From positions 1 through 31,669 of the forward strand of contig JABDKS010000913.1 of the NCBI GenBank assembly GCA_013002105.1: a DNA stretch of 31,669 nucleotides. Reading direction: 5' to 3'. Below are positions 17,045 through 24,121 of the stretch, one piece after another. The notes under the pieces are model-generated. The model saw only the letters and a list, made by a program, of their open reading frames with translations. It had not been told where the DNA came from and ran no database searches. This DNA comes from Pirellulaceae bacterium. GTDB lineage: Bacteria; Planctomycetota; Planctomycetia; Pirellulales; Pirellulaceae. Position numbers and translations under genes: made by a program. How positions within the stretch are numbered: the stretch's first letter is position 1; each line of letters starts with the position of its first letter.

Positions 17045-17119
17045 CCGTCCACGACGATCCCCCCGTCCACGATACTCCGTCCACGATGCCGCCATCCACG
17101 ACGATACCCCCGTCCACGA
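17045..17119. repeat. Five-copy CCGTCCACGA repeat cluster
   Basis: The 10-mer CCGTCCACGA occurs at 17045, 17063, 17077 and 17110, with a one-base variant (CCATCCACGA) at 17092. Start-to-start spacings are 18, 14, 15 and 18. It is a degenerate short tandem array on the plus strand, about 200 bases upstream of the desaturase gene. Confidence 0.85.
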
Positions 17120-17316
17120 CAAACTAATGGATGGTCGCGAAGTGGTTGAGATCGCCGCTGATTAGCCGATGAGGGCTACCAGCTGGTTCGTGTGCGCCGT
17201 AATCGGCTTTTTGGGTGGCCGCTGTGCCTATTTTTGCCTACCGTGTCGTCTTAGCGCCGGTGGGATGTAGGCCCGCAATATTCGACCCCGTAACGCTCGC
17301 TGAGTAGGATGCAAGG

Positions 17317-18330
17317 ATGTCAGACTCTCGCTGTGAAAATGTGATGGACGAAAACGAACAGGCAACTGCCACGATCGATTCTCCCCCCGACGTCGCTACC
17401 AGTGACACGGCCGCGTTGGAAGTCGACCCACAACGACTGCCTTACCCCGAAAAAACGCAACCGTTTCGGATTCTTTGGGAATATGTCGGCGTGCTGTCGG
17501 CCGTCCACTTGGTCGCATTGCTCGCATTCGTGCCGTGGTTTTTTACTTGGTCCGGTGCGATTCTCGCGGTGCTGGGGCATTTTGTCTTTGGCATGCTAGG
17601 AATCACGATTGGCTACCATCGATTGCTGACTCACCGTGGCTTCACGTCACCGACTTGGCTGGAGCATTCGCTGGCGACTTTGGGGATGTGCAATCTGCAA
17701 GACAGTCCCGCACGTTGGGTTGCGATTCACCGGATGCACCATCAACACAGTGACAAACAACCCGACCCGCATTCGCCGTTTGTCAATTTTTTGTGGGGCC
17801 ATGTGGGCTGGGTGGTTTGCCGACACCGAGACTTGGATCGCACGAGTCACTATGAACGTTATGTGCGCGACCTTTTGCGAGATCCGTTCTATTTAAAATT
17901 GGAACGACGTGGTGGTTGGTTCTTTGTTTTTGTTGGCCACGCGATCGTCATTACGGCCATCGGAGCGATCGTCGGTTACTTTGTCAGCGGCGAACCTGGT
18001 CGTTATGCCGCCAGTTGGGCCGTCTGGGCCGTCGCGGTTCGGACCACGTTCGTATTGCACGGGACATGGGCGGTGAACTCGCTGGCTCACGTTTTCGGAT
18101 ACCGTAATTACGAAACCCGTGACCACAGCAAGAACAATTGGCTTGTGTCGCTGTGGAGTCACGGCGAAGGCTGGCATAATAATCATCATGCCGAACCACG
18201 TAGTGCCGCACACGGGCACAGGTGGTGGGAGTTTGATATGTCTTGGCGAATCATCCAGTTCCTGGAATGGGTCGGGTTGGCCAAAGATGTCGTTCGCCCC
18301 AAGGCTTTCGCATCGGACGAACAGTCGTAG
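17317..18330 (+). CDS. Acyl-CoA/fatty-acid desaturase (delta-9 type)
   Basis: A 337-residue integral membrane di-iron desaturase. The three histidine boxes are present in the right order: HRLLTH (101-106), HRMHH (138-142) and HNNHH (287-291). Hydrophobic pairs at about 55-100 and 200-250 flank them. YHRLLTHRGF and EGWHNNHHAEPRSA are typical of stearoyl-CoA-desaturase-like bacterial enzymes. It introduces a double bond into saturated acyl chains and so adjusts membrane fluidity. The start at 17317 and the ATG nine codons later are both possible; the first 40 residues are a variable acidic extension. It converges with the DUF1559 gene 52 bases downstream. Confidence 0.95.
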   Translation: MSDSRCENVMDENEQATATIDSPPDVATSDTAALEVDPQRLPYPEKTQPFRILWEYVGVLSAVHLVALLAFVPWFFTWSGAILAVLGHFVFGMLGITIGYHRLLTHRGFTSPTWLEHSLATLGMCNLQDSPARWVAIHRMHHQHSDKQPDPHSPFVNFLWGHVGWVVCRHRDLDRTSHYERYVRDLLRDPFYLKLERRGGWFFVFVGHAIVITAIGAIVGYFVSGEPGRYAASWAVWAVAVRTTFVLHGTWAVNSLAHVFGYRNYETRDHSKNNWLVSLWSHGEGWHNNHHAEPRSAAHGHRWWEFDMSWRIIQFLEWVGLAKDVVRPKAFASDEQS

Positions 18331-18382
18331 GTCGAAGCGTTGGCAAGCTGGTCGCTGACAGTGTTCCCGCCGGTCGTTTGGA

Positions 18383-19555
18383 TCATTCCTGGGTTGGCGG
18401 CGGGTCCTTTGGTGGCTGTTCTTCTGGCGACTGGGTCTCTGGCGACTGGGTCTCTGGCGACTGGGTCTTTGGCGACTGGGTCTCTTTGCTTTTAACGCTC
18501 TTTGATCCCCGAGAGTCACCGTCGGATTTGCCACTGTCGTTGCCGTCGTCGGCTGCTTCCTTTGTTGTCGCGGCATCTTGAGGTTCGGCATCTGGCGAGG
18601 CAGGATCTGGCGTCGCGGCATCTGGCGATGCAGGAACGGGGGAGGTCTTGGCCGCTGGCGGCGGAGTCGCGGCTTCGACGCCGACTTTCCAGTCGCTGGG
18701 AATCTCTCCGTCACTTCGCGATGCGAACTGAGCCAGCAAACGCGTGTCCATCGAACTACTACGGAATTGATACTCGCCTCCACCCATCAAAAGATAAGCG
18801 CCGCCGAGGTGATCGCTGGCCAGACCGCCGACATACAAAGGATCCAGTGGTTGGGTGTTCGTCGCGGGTCGGCGGACACGACGAAGTTCTGCGTTGATTG
18901 CGTGGCCGGCGTTTCGCAGGCTTGACCGCGTGCCGCTGATCCAACCGAGTTCCTCGTCAGGGGATGAAATCTTTTCACCCACAAAGACGGTGTAGGAAAG
19001 TCCATCGGTGATATCGCGCTCGCTAACAGGCAGATTCAAACGAAAGACGCCATCGTTGGATTCGTCGATTGGCGTTTCGGTCGACGCGTGCATCCCCGCA
19101 TAGCAAGTGGTATAGGGCAAGACACCCGACGCCGAGGGGCAGATCAAATTGGGAATCGACAACCCGCGGACTTCAGTATTCGCATCGGCATACACGCTGA
19201 TGTCACGATCGATGGCGTTATAGACATTCTGTGCATCAAGCATCGGCAGCAGGGACGCGATCCAATTGTGGTGATAGCCCTTGGCTTCATTCTTGATCGG
19301 GCCCGTCGGATTGACGCTACCGGCAGGGTAATGACCAAATTGCGTGGAGTAACTGGACATCGCCAGCGAAAGCTGCACGAGATTTTGTTCGCAGGTGCTT
19401 CGCCGCGACAACTCACGCATGTTTTGCAACGCCGGTACCAGCAAACCAATCAACACACCGATGATGGCAATCACAACCAGCAATTCGACCAGGGTAAATG
19501 CGTTGGGCGCAAAACCGGAAACGATGTGCGGGTGGCGGTGATGAGAAGATTTCAC
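18383..19555 (-). CDS. DUF1559 prepilin-like protein with repetitive C-terminal tail
   Basis: About 390 residues. The GTG at 19555 is preceded by GGAG at proper spacing and gives a 20-residue leader; an ATG at 19606 is the alternative. The prepilin signature is [26 protein letters not shown], with processing expected before FTLVE and the Glu at +5 present. A DUF1559 body follows ([25 protein letters not shown] ... ICPS ... [14 protein letters not shown]). The last 90 residues are a low-complexity Pro/Ser/Ala/Asp/Glu tail ending in four near-identical five-residue repeats (TQSPE type). It is the last gene of the ATPase/F-protein/pilin operon and may be its major pilin-like subunit. DUF1559 proteins are hugely expanded in planctomycetes and their function is mostly unknown. 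Confidence 0.85.
18424..18483. repeat. Four-copy 15-bp tandem repeat in the DUF1559 tail
   Basis: On the plus strand the unit CTGGCGACTGGGTCT is repeated exactly three times, and a fourth copy differs at its first base. On the coding strand it encodes the repeated Thr-Gln-Ser-Pro-Glu/Lys segment. The unit length keeps the frame. Confidence 0.95.
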
Positions 19556-19635
19556 GACTGGATCTCCGAGTTTGCGTCTAATTCGTTTGATACGGTTGTG
19601 TGTCATTTTTTGTTGGTTGGTTCTACGGATGACCG

Positions 19636-20001
19636 TTAGTTTTCGGCTGTAGCACTGGTTGTTGGATTACGAGGGCGAGTGATCGATCGACCGTCTTTGT
19701 CGCCCATTTTCCATGTTGCCGTCAGCGCGGTCTTGTCGGCATTGGCCGAAATGACGATCGATTGATCCAGTTGACGATCGATGGGAAATCGGATGGATTG
19801 CTGCCAATCGGTTTGGGTGGACTGGGCAATTGTCATGGCGCGTGTCAGCGTGTTTAACTGCGATCGCTCGCGTTGATTCCGCTGCGAGGTGACCTCGGCG
19901 CGCAGCATGGCCTGGGTTGCGCCGATGACGACCAAGAGCAATGCGACCACCAGAAGCAGGAATGCGGCACCGCGACGCGTATTTGGCTGATGCTTCTTCA
20001 T
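19636..20001 (-). CDS. Short membrane-anchored protein of pseudopilin operon (GspK/PilX-like N-terminus)
   Basis: A 121-residue protein from the ATG at 20001, whose ATGA overlaps the stop of the upstream pilin-like gene by four bases; a GAGGCGG-like ribosome site precedes it. It starts with a basic stretch and a single strong hydrophobic helix (RRGAAFLLLVVALLLVVIGA). A soluble domain of about 85 residues follows with little recognisable sequence (MTIAQSTQTDWQQSIRFPID ...). The N-terminus resembles GspK/PilX minor pilins, but the Glu at +5 seems absent and the protein is far shorter than GspK (about 300). Position in the operon is the main argument for a minor-pilin or anchor role. Confidence 0.6.
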   Translation of the reverse strand: MKKHQPNTRRGAAFLLLVVALLLVVIGATQAMLRAEVTSQRNQRERSQLNTLTRAMTIAQSTQTDWQQSIRFPIDRQLDQSIVISANADKTALTATWKMGDKDGRSITRPRNPTTSATAEN

Positions 20002-20489
20002 GGCTTGGCCGCCTCGATGATCCACGCGTTGGCTTGCCCGTCGGCAGTCAGTTTGGCTTGCACGATCCGATCGTCATCGGCAAACGACGGCTGGCAACGC
20101 GGTGTCAGCGGGTACCGTTCACGCGAAACGATCTCGTCGCCGCTGTGAACAGTACGGTCAATGGCGACTGGGTCGGCAACGACTTCGTAACGAATGGTTG
20201 TTTGGTCTAGATCAATTTGCAATGCCGTGCCGTTGTCTTGAATGTTGACACCGGTCGAATCGTCCATGTCGTGACGGAATTGAGTTGACAAACGCGCGAT
20301 CGACGCGCGGCTCATCTTGCTTTGATTGGCACGAAGTCCAATTTGCGTGATGTCGACCAACAAAGTTGCCGCCGCCATTCCCAACACCATCAATACTGCC
20401 AGTGTGGCCATGCACTCCATCAGGTTAAAGCCGCGCCGTCGTCGATGACGCAGCGGATCCACTTTCGGATCCACTTTCGGATCACTCAT
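19998..20489 (-). CDS. Prepilin-type pseudopilin (GspJ/PilW-like)
   Basis: A 163-residue protein from the ATG at 20489, which follows a strong AAGGAGG site five bases away and overlaps the previous gene by eight bases. A Lys/Asp/Pro leader with two VDPK-type repeats and four arginines ends in G before FNLMECMATLAVLMVLGMAAATLL. This is a prepilin peptidase site with Glu at +5 and a hydrophobic assembly helix. The C-terminal domain (about 60-160) is predicted beta-rich and unrecognised. By position between the GspI-like and GspK-like genes it is best called J-like. It would be processed by a prepilin peptidase encoded elsewhere and join a periplasmic pseudopilus. Confidence 0.8.
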   Translation of the reverse strand: MSDPKVDPKVDPLRHRRRRGFNLMECMATLAVLMVLGMAAATLLVDITQIGLRANQSKMSRASIARLSTQFRHDMDDSTGVNIQDNGTALQIDLDQTTIRYEVVADPVAIDRTVHSGDEIVSRERYPLTPRCQPSFADDDRIVQAKLTADGQANAWIIEAAKP

Positions 20490-21057
20490 TGGAGCCTCCT
20501 TGGTCGGACGCGTCTGGGTTGGTCGTGGAGGCTGATTCGGATGCGATCCGCCAATCGTGCAATGTGACGCCAAGATTCGTGCCGCTCTGTTCGCCAGCAC
20601 CCTCGGGCGTGACATGAACCGTCAAATGCATCGCAGGGCGTTGGTCGACTTGAAAGGGCTCTGTTTGAATTTGCACCTTCATCCCAGATGATTCGCTGCG
20701 AGCCTCTTGGATATCAGTCGCCGCCTGGGCGATCTGTGAAACGGCGAGTTGTTGCAGTTCGTTGAGAGTGTTTTCGGCGGTCAGCTGAGCGGCCAGTTGC
20801 TGGTCGGCTCGTAAACTGAGCACGGACGTCGACTTCGCGAGACGTCCGATGGCAATCGCGGCGGTGGCGAACAACGCGGCCGCCATCACGACTTCGATCA
20901 CAAAACTCCCTCGCCGAACACGACGTGCAGACAGACTGCGCGCAGACGCCTGGCGTGTTGCATTAGGATGCGCTGCATTGGGACGCGTTGATTCGGCAAA
21001 GGGCGAACCGCGATCCATTATTTCGATCGTTATTGCTGGTGAGCTATGCGAGTCCAT
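20482..21057 (-). CDS. Prepilin-type pseudopilin (GspI-like)
   Basis: A 191-residue protein. The ATG at 21057 overlaps the preceding F-like gene by 14 bases; an ATG at 21018 is equally possible, and neither has a strong ribosome site. After a long, basic leader, RRGSFVIEVVMAAALFATAAIAIGRL shows a peptidase site (cleavage after G) with Glu at +5 and an N-terminal helix. LAAQLTAENTLNELQQLAV follows, resembling the GspI/PilV pattern, then a beta-rich C-terminus. Its stop overlaps the next pilin-like gene by eight bases. It should be a minor tip subunit of the pseudopilus assembled by the ATPase and F-like proteins of this operon. Confidence 0.78.
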   Translation of the reverse strand: MDSHSSPAITIEIMDRGSPFAESTRPNAAHPNATRQASARSLSARRVRRGSFVIEVVMAAALFATAAIAIGRLAKSTSVLSLRADQQLAAQLTAENTLNELQQLAVSQIAQAATDIQEARSESSGMKVQIQTEPFQVDQRPAMHLTVHVTPEGAGEQSGTNLGVTLHDWRIASESASTTNPDASDQGGSNE

Positions 21058-22186
21058 TGATCAATGCCACAAGGGTGCCGAAAAAACCGTACGTGTATGC
21101 GAGCACGGCCAAACCGAGTAGGACGACCGTCATCGGAAAAACGATTCCCATGAACCATCGGATATTGGCATAAGCGTCACGGACGCGTTGCTGTGCCAGG
21201 GAGTGTAATAGTTCGGCGCCCCGCTGTGCGGTGGTGCCGCGCAACCAATCACTTTCGCGGGCCGATAACCAACCGGAACGCTGCAGTGATTCGGCAGGCG
21301 AGACGCCTTGGCGAATCAAGGAATTCGCGTAGGAAAGCGACTTGCGTTGCGACGGGACCAGTGAGACTTGGGAGCCGAGTAACAACGCCTGGTCAACAGT
21401 CATGCCAGCGTCGATCGCATCGGCCAGTCCATGCAAGGTATCGGCTTTGTCTTCGACTGATCGCGGAGCGACCGGCATCCAACGTGGTACGGGGATGCCA
21501 AAAAAGCTACCACGTCCAATGATGGGCGTGACCAGCAACAGGATCAATACCAAGATTGTCAGGATGGCCTGAGTCGGCGTGCTGCCCACGATCAACCAAT
21601 AGTGCGGCGTCGCCAATCCGAATTCACCCATCATTTGTTCCATGGTGGGAACGATGAATACGGAAATGAACCCAAGCACAGCGCACGTAATAAAGGCAGT
21701 CAGGACCAGGTACATGATGTGTGCGTACGCCGGCAGTACGGCCGCGTAGTGTGGTGGCGTGATGTAGTAGGGGCTTCGTTTTGACATGGTTCCCATATCG
21801 CCCGCCGGGGGCGTCGCCCGACCGGATTTCATCGCCACCGCGGTTGTCAATTGCAGCGGCACACGTGACCGGTTGGCCGCCTCGACCGGATCTTCGCCAG
21901 CCGTCAGGCGTCTGGCGTATTCGTAGCAAGGTCCACGCAGTGCGCCAGATCGCGCGAAGGCCATGGCGACTTTGGTGATCGCGCCATCTTGATGGCACAC
22001 GGCGCGAGCCGCCGAATTAAACGTGCGTGCGGCTTGACGATAGCGTCGGTCAAAAATATCCGTGATTGAAATGATCAACAAAATCGTGATGATCAAGCCA
22101 ATCAGCGACGGCATCACAAAGCCAAAGAAGCCGATCAAAAATAGAAAGGTGACAATTCCCATCGCGATTCGTAGCTGAGTTCTCAT
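21044..22186 (-). CDS. GspF/PilC-like inner-membrane platform protein (third of three)
   Basis: A 380-residue protein from the ATG at 22186. This codon follows GGAGGA by five bases and overlaps the upstream stop (ATGA); a longer frame to 22552 only shadows the upstream gene. Two N-terminal helices precede a first T2SSF-like segment (about 45-110, FNSAARAVCHQDGAITKVAMAF ... GEDPVEAANRS). A pair of helices lies at about 160-245, and a second T2SSF segment at about 265-340 (LADAIDAGMTVDQALLLGS ... GVSPAESLQRSGWL). The final helix is GIVFPMTVVLLGLAVLAYTYGF. GspF/PilC proteins couple the cytoplasmic ATPase to pilin extraction. Family membership is clear. Confidence 0.85.
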   Translation of the reverse strand: MRTQLRIAMGIVTFLFLIGFFGFVMPSLIGLIITILLIISITDIFDRRYRQAARTFNSAARAVCHQDGAITKVAMAFARSGALRGPCYEYARRLTAGEDPVEAANRSRVPLQLTTAVAMKSGRATPPAGDMGTMSKRSPYYITPPHYAAVLPAYAHIMYLVLTAFITCAVLGFISVFIVPTMEQMMGEFGLATPHYWLIVGSTPTQAILTILVLILLLVTPIIGRGSFFGIPVPRWMPVAPRSVEDKADTLHGLADAIDAGMTVDQALLLGSQVSLVPSQRKSLSYANSLIRQGVSPAESLQRSGWLSARESDWLRGTTAQRGAELLHSLAQQRVRDAYANIRWFMGIVFPMTVVLLGLAVLAYTYGFFGTLVALINGLA

Positions 22187-22974
22187 GTCATTCCTCCGAT
22201 CGCCTTGATCGCAGCCGACCACATCCAGCCCAGTGTGGCGGAGATCGACATCCAAATGATCAAGCCAGCGGCCAGCGTCGAAAAGATGGGGGTTGTCGTG
22301 AGCAAGAGAGCCAATCGTTGTTGAGCAACTTCGAAAAAGTGGTCCTTGGCGATTTGCCAACGGAGCTTGGGTTCGGCTTGGCTGGATTGAACGAGTAATT
22401 CGACAATGGCAAGGTCGCCGCTGGCATGGGTTTGGTCGGCGACTTCGCTGCCGCCTTGTTCGACACGTGCGGCGGCGTTGAGCAGCCAGTCGCGACTCGA
22501 TCTCGTGTTGGCAATCCTGGCTGCCGTGCGAAAAGCTTCGCAATAGGTGCATCCGACCGACAGCAGGCGAGAAACCGCGTCACTGGTATTGGCCCAATCA
22601 ATCGCGCGTTGGGTCGTGCTGAATCCAGGAAAAACTCCCGCCGACCAGGCATAGAGTCCGCCGAAAATTAAGAAGCAGGTCAAGGCGACCATGGTGGGTG
22701 GTAGCACGGTTGTCAAGAAAGGCAAACTGGTGCCTTCCATCAGTCCCGATTCATCGAACATCGCATGGACGTTTTGAGTAAAGGTCCAAGAGACAAACGA
22801 ACCCACGATCGCAGCTGACGTGATGAGCAGCCAGCCGGCAAAGGTACACCAAAATGCTCTGCGTCGAAGTCGCGCGCGCAGCTGTTGGCCGTCGTTCCAA
22901 TCCAGCATGTCGGCCAGATGGGCATCACCGGCTTGCAATAATCGCTCGGCAACTGGGTCGGAGATTGCTACCAC
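22183..22974 (-). CDS. Single-domain GspF/TadB-like membrane protein (second of three)
   Basis: A 263-residue protein. I chose the GTG at 22974 because an AGGTGG site lies just upstream and the start overlaps the preceding stop by seven bases; an ATG at 23013 lacks such support. Two hydrophobic segments (about residues 37-62 and 85-112) are followed by one T2SSF-like helical domain (DWANTSDAVSRLLSVGCTYCEAFRTAARIA ... GGSEVADQTHASGDLAIVELL) and two C-terminal helices. It has only the second half of a canonical GspF and is close in size to TadB/TadC. It may pair with its neighbours as half of a split platform. Assignment rests on helix pattern and context more than on sequence identity. Confidence 0.65.
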   Translation of the reverse strand: MVAISDPVAERLLQAGDAHLADMLDWNDGQQLRARLRRRAFWCTFAGWLLITSAAIVGSFVSWTFTQNVHAMFDESGLMEGTSLPFLTTVLPPTMVALTCFLIFGGLYAWSAGVFPGFSTTQRAIDWANTSDAVSRLLSVGCTYCEAFRTAARIANTRSSRDWLLNAAARVEQGGSEVADQTHASGDLAIVELLVQSSQAEPKLRWQIAKDHFFEVAQQRLALLLTTTPIFSTLAAGLIIWMSISATLGWMWSAAIKAIGGMT

Positions 22975-23909
22975 TGGGCCACCTGCTGATAGATGGGGCG
23001 AATCACCCACCAAGCGTATGCCAGGGTCAATCCACCGCCGACCAGTACCATCGCGGCACGTGGCAAGAGTCGTTCGAGCACGTAGTCATGTTGCCGTGAT
23101 TTTTCCTCGTGGATCGCACTGGCATAACGTAATCTCGCAACCAATATTTCTTGGCCGGTGCCGCCGCTAAGGTTTGGCATGGTCACCGCAGCGTCCGAAA
23201 GAAGCGCGACGACCGAAGGCGACTCGAGCGTCAAATTGGCTTGTTTGGATAACTGATCATTGCCTGCCATCAGCGCGGCACCGCGGATCGCGTCGTCGGT
23301 GGGAACACCATGTTCGATCTGATCGGCCAATGATTGGCAAAATAATTGCCGCGCGACATGGTGTGGCATTTTTCGCTGCAGTGTCTTCCATGTGATCATG
23401 ATGATTGCCAAGGCAACCAGCACGATCGGCGGTATCCACCAGTTTGTCTCCAGCCATCGGCTCAGGCTGACGACCCAAGGGTTCCAGGCAAAATCACGTC
23501 CATTGTTCATGCGTACCATCGGAGCCATCGCTCCGACCGCAACAATGTAGGCGATGGCCAGCAGGATCACTGGATAGAGCCATGTCAGCCGCACGGCGCG
23601 TGAGTGTTCGGATCGAGCGCGGAGCTGTTGGGCGACTTGGCTCAGCAATGATGGGTCGCCGCTTTTTTCGCACGCAGCCACCGCAGCGGAGGCTTGCGTA
23701 ATCACCGGTGTATCGGCAAATCGAATCGCGTCGGACAGTTGTTCGCCACGTTCCAGTTTGTCAGCCAAGCGTGCGGCGACCTTGGTGATGCGTCCTAGCC
23801 GACGTTCACGCAATCGGTGCATCGCATCCACGATTGGCTGTCCAACTCGCATTGCGGCGGCAATTTCATCTAGCAAAGACGCCAGCTGCAAGTCGCTGAG
23901 TTGTGCCAT
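22968..23909 (-). CDS. Compact GspF/PilC-like inner-membrane platform protein (first of three)
   Basis: A 313-residue protein with an ATG preceded by GGAG ten bases away. It starts directly with a T2SSF domain (LLDEIAAAMRVGQPIVDAMHRL ... LERGEQLSDAIRF ... AACEKSGDPSLLSQVAQQL). Two helices follow (about 107-135 and 155-172), then a second, weaker domain (LFCQSLADQIEHGVPTDDAIRGAAL) and a last helix near the C-terminus. The order matches GspF, shortened by about 90 residues. It would recruit the GspE-like ATPase at the inner membrane. Its 3' end overlaps the second F-like gene. Upstream, 212 bases separate it from the ATPase gene. Confidence 0.82.
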   Translation of the reverse strand: MAQLSDLQLASLLDEIAAAMRVGQPIVDAMHRLRERRLGRITKVAARLADKLERGEQLSDAIRFADTPVITQASAAVAACEKSGDPSLLSQVAQQLRARSEHSRAVRLTWLYPVILLAIAYIVAVGAMAPMVRMNNGRDFAWNPWVVSLSRWLETNWWIPPIVLVALAIIMITWKTLQRKMPHHVARQLFCQSLADQIEHGVPTDDAIRGAALMAGNDQLSKQANLTLESPSVVALLSDAAVTMPNLSGGTGQEILVARLRYASAIHEEKSRQHDYVLERLLPRAAMVLVGGGLTLAYAWWVIRPIYQQVAQW

Positions 23910-24121
23910 TGAAGAAAAGCTCCGCCAGGTTGGGGGTCCAGCGACATCGGCCGAACGAGAGGAAAAGACGCGGTATTAGATTAGAAGGTTCCCACAGTAC
24001 ATGCAATCAAGCGACGGCCGATGCCGACAACTTGTCGGCCAATTATGAACAATCACCGGTGTACCGACGACGGCTGTGATCTGGCCACCGCAGGGAGGCG
24101 CGTCTAACGACGGGCTTGGTA
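23910..24121. other. Spacer between the ATPase gene and the F-like operon
   Basis: A 212-base gap inside an otherwise overlapping operon. It contains a 7-bp hairpin (24023-24029 with 24033-24039, loop ACT) without a T-tail. On the minus strand a TTGATT/TCTAAT pair with long 19-base spacing lies at about 23972-24010, a weak candidate promoter for the F-like genes. No gene was seen. Confidence 0.35.

Larger units (their letters stand above)
16939..17316. other. Repeat-rich intergenic spacer before the desaturase gene
   Basis: A 378-base gap between two plus-strand genes with no recognisable gene. It contains a 20-bp tandem duplication (16951-16990) and five copies of a CCGTCCACGA-like 10-mer (17045-17119). 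The last 200 bases should hold the desaturase promoter, but no clear -35/-10 pair is seen. Confidence 0.5.

Noticed and set aside
17045..17119. CRISPR-like array
   Set aside because: Units are only 10 bp with 4-8-base spacing and have no unique 30-bp spacers or cas genes.
11863..17307. The 15-mer ACGCTCGCTGAGTAG at both 11863 and 17293 as a possible repeated site
   Set aside because: One shared 15-mer in 31 kb is close to chance expectation, and one copy lies inside a coding region.
18424..18483. Phase-variation repeat in the DUF1559 gene
   Set aside because: The 15-bp unit is a multiple of three, so changes in copy number keep the frame and cannot switch the gene off.
22187..22552. N-terminal extension of the third F-like protein to 22552
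   Set aside because: The extension is Arg/Cys-rich, has no family match and overlaps the well-supported upstream gene. The ATG at 22186 has a strong ribosome site.
24023..24039. Intrinsic terminator after the ATPase gene
   Set aside because: The 7-bp hairpin has no T-tract on the transcribed strand.
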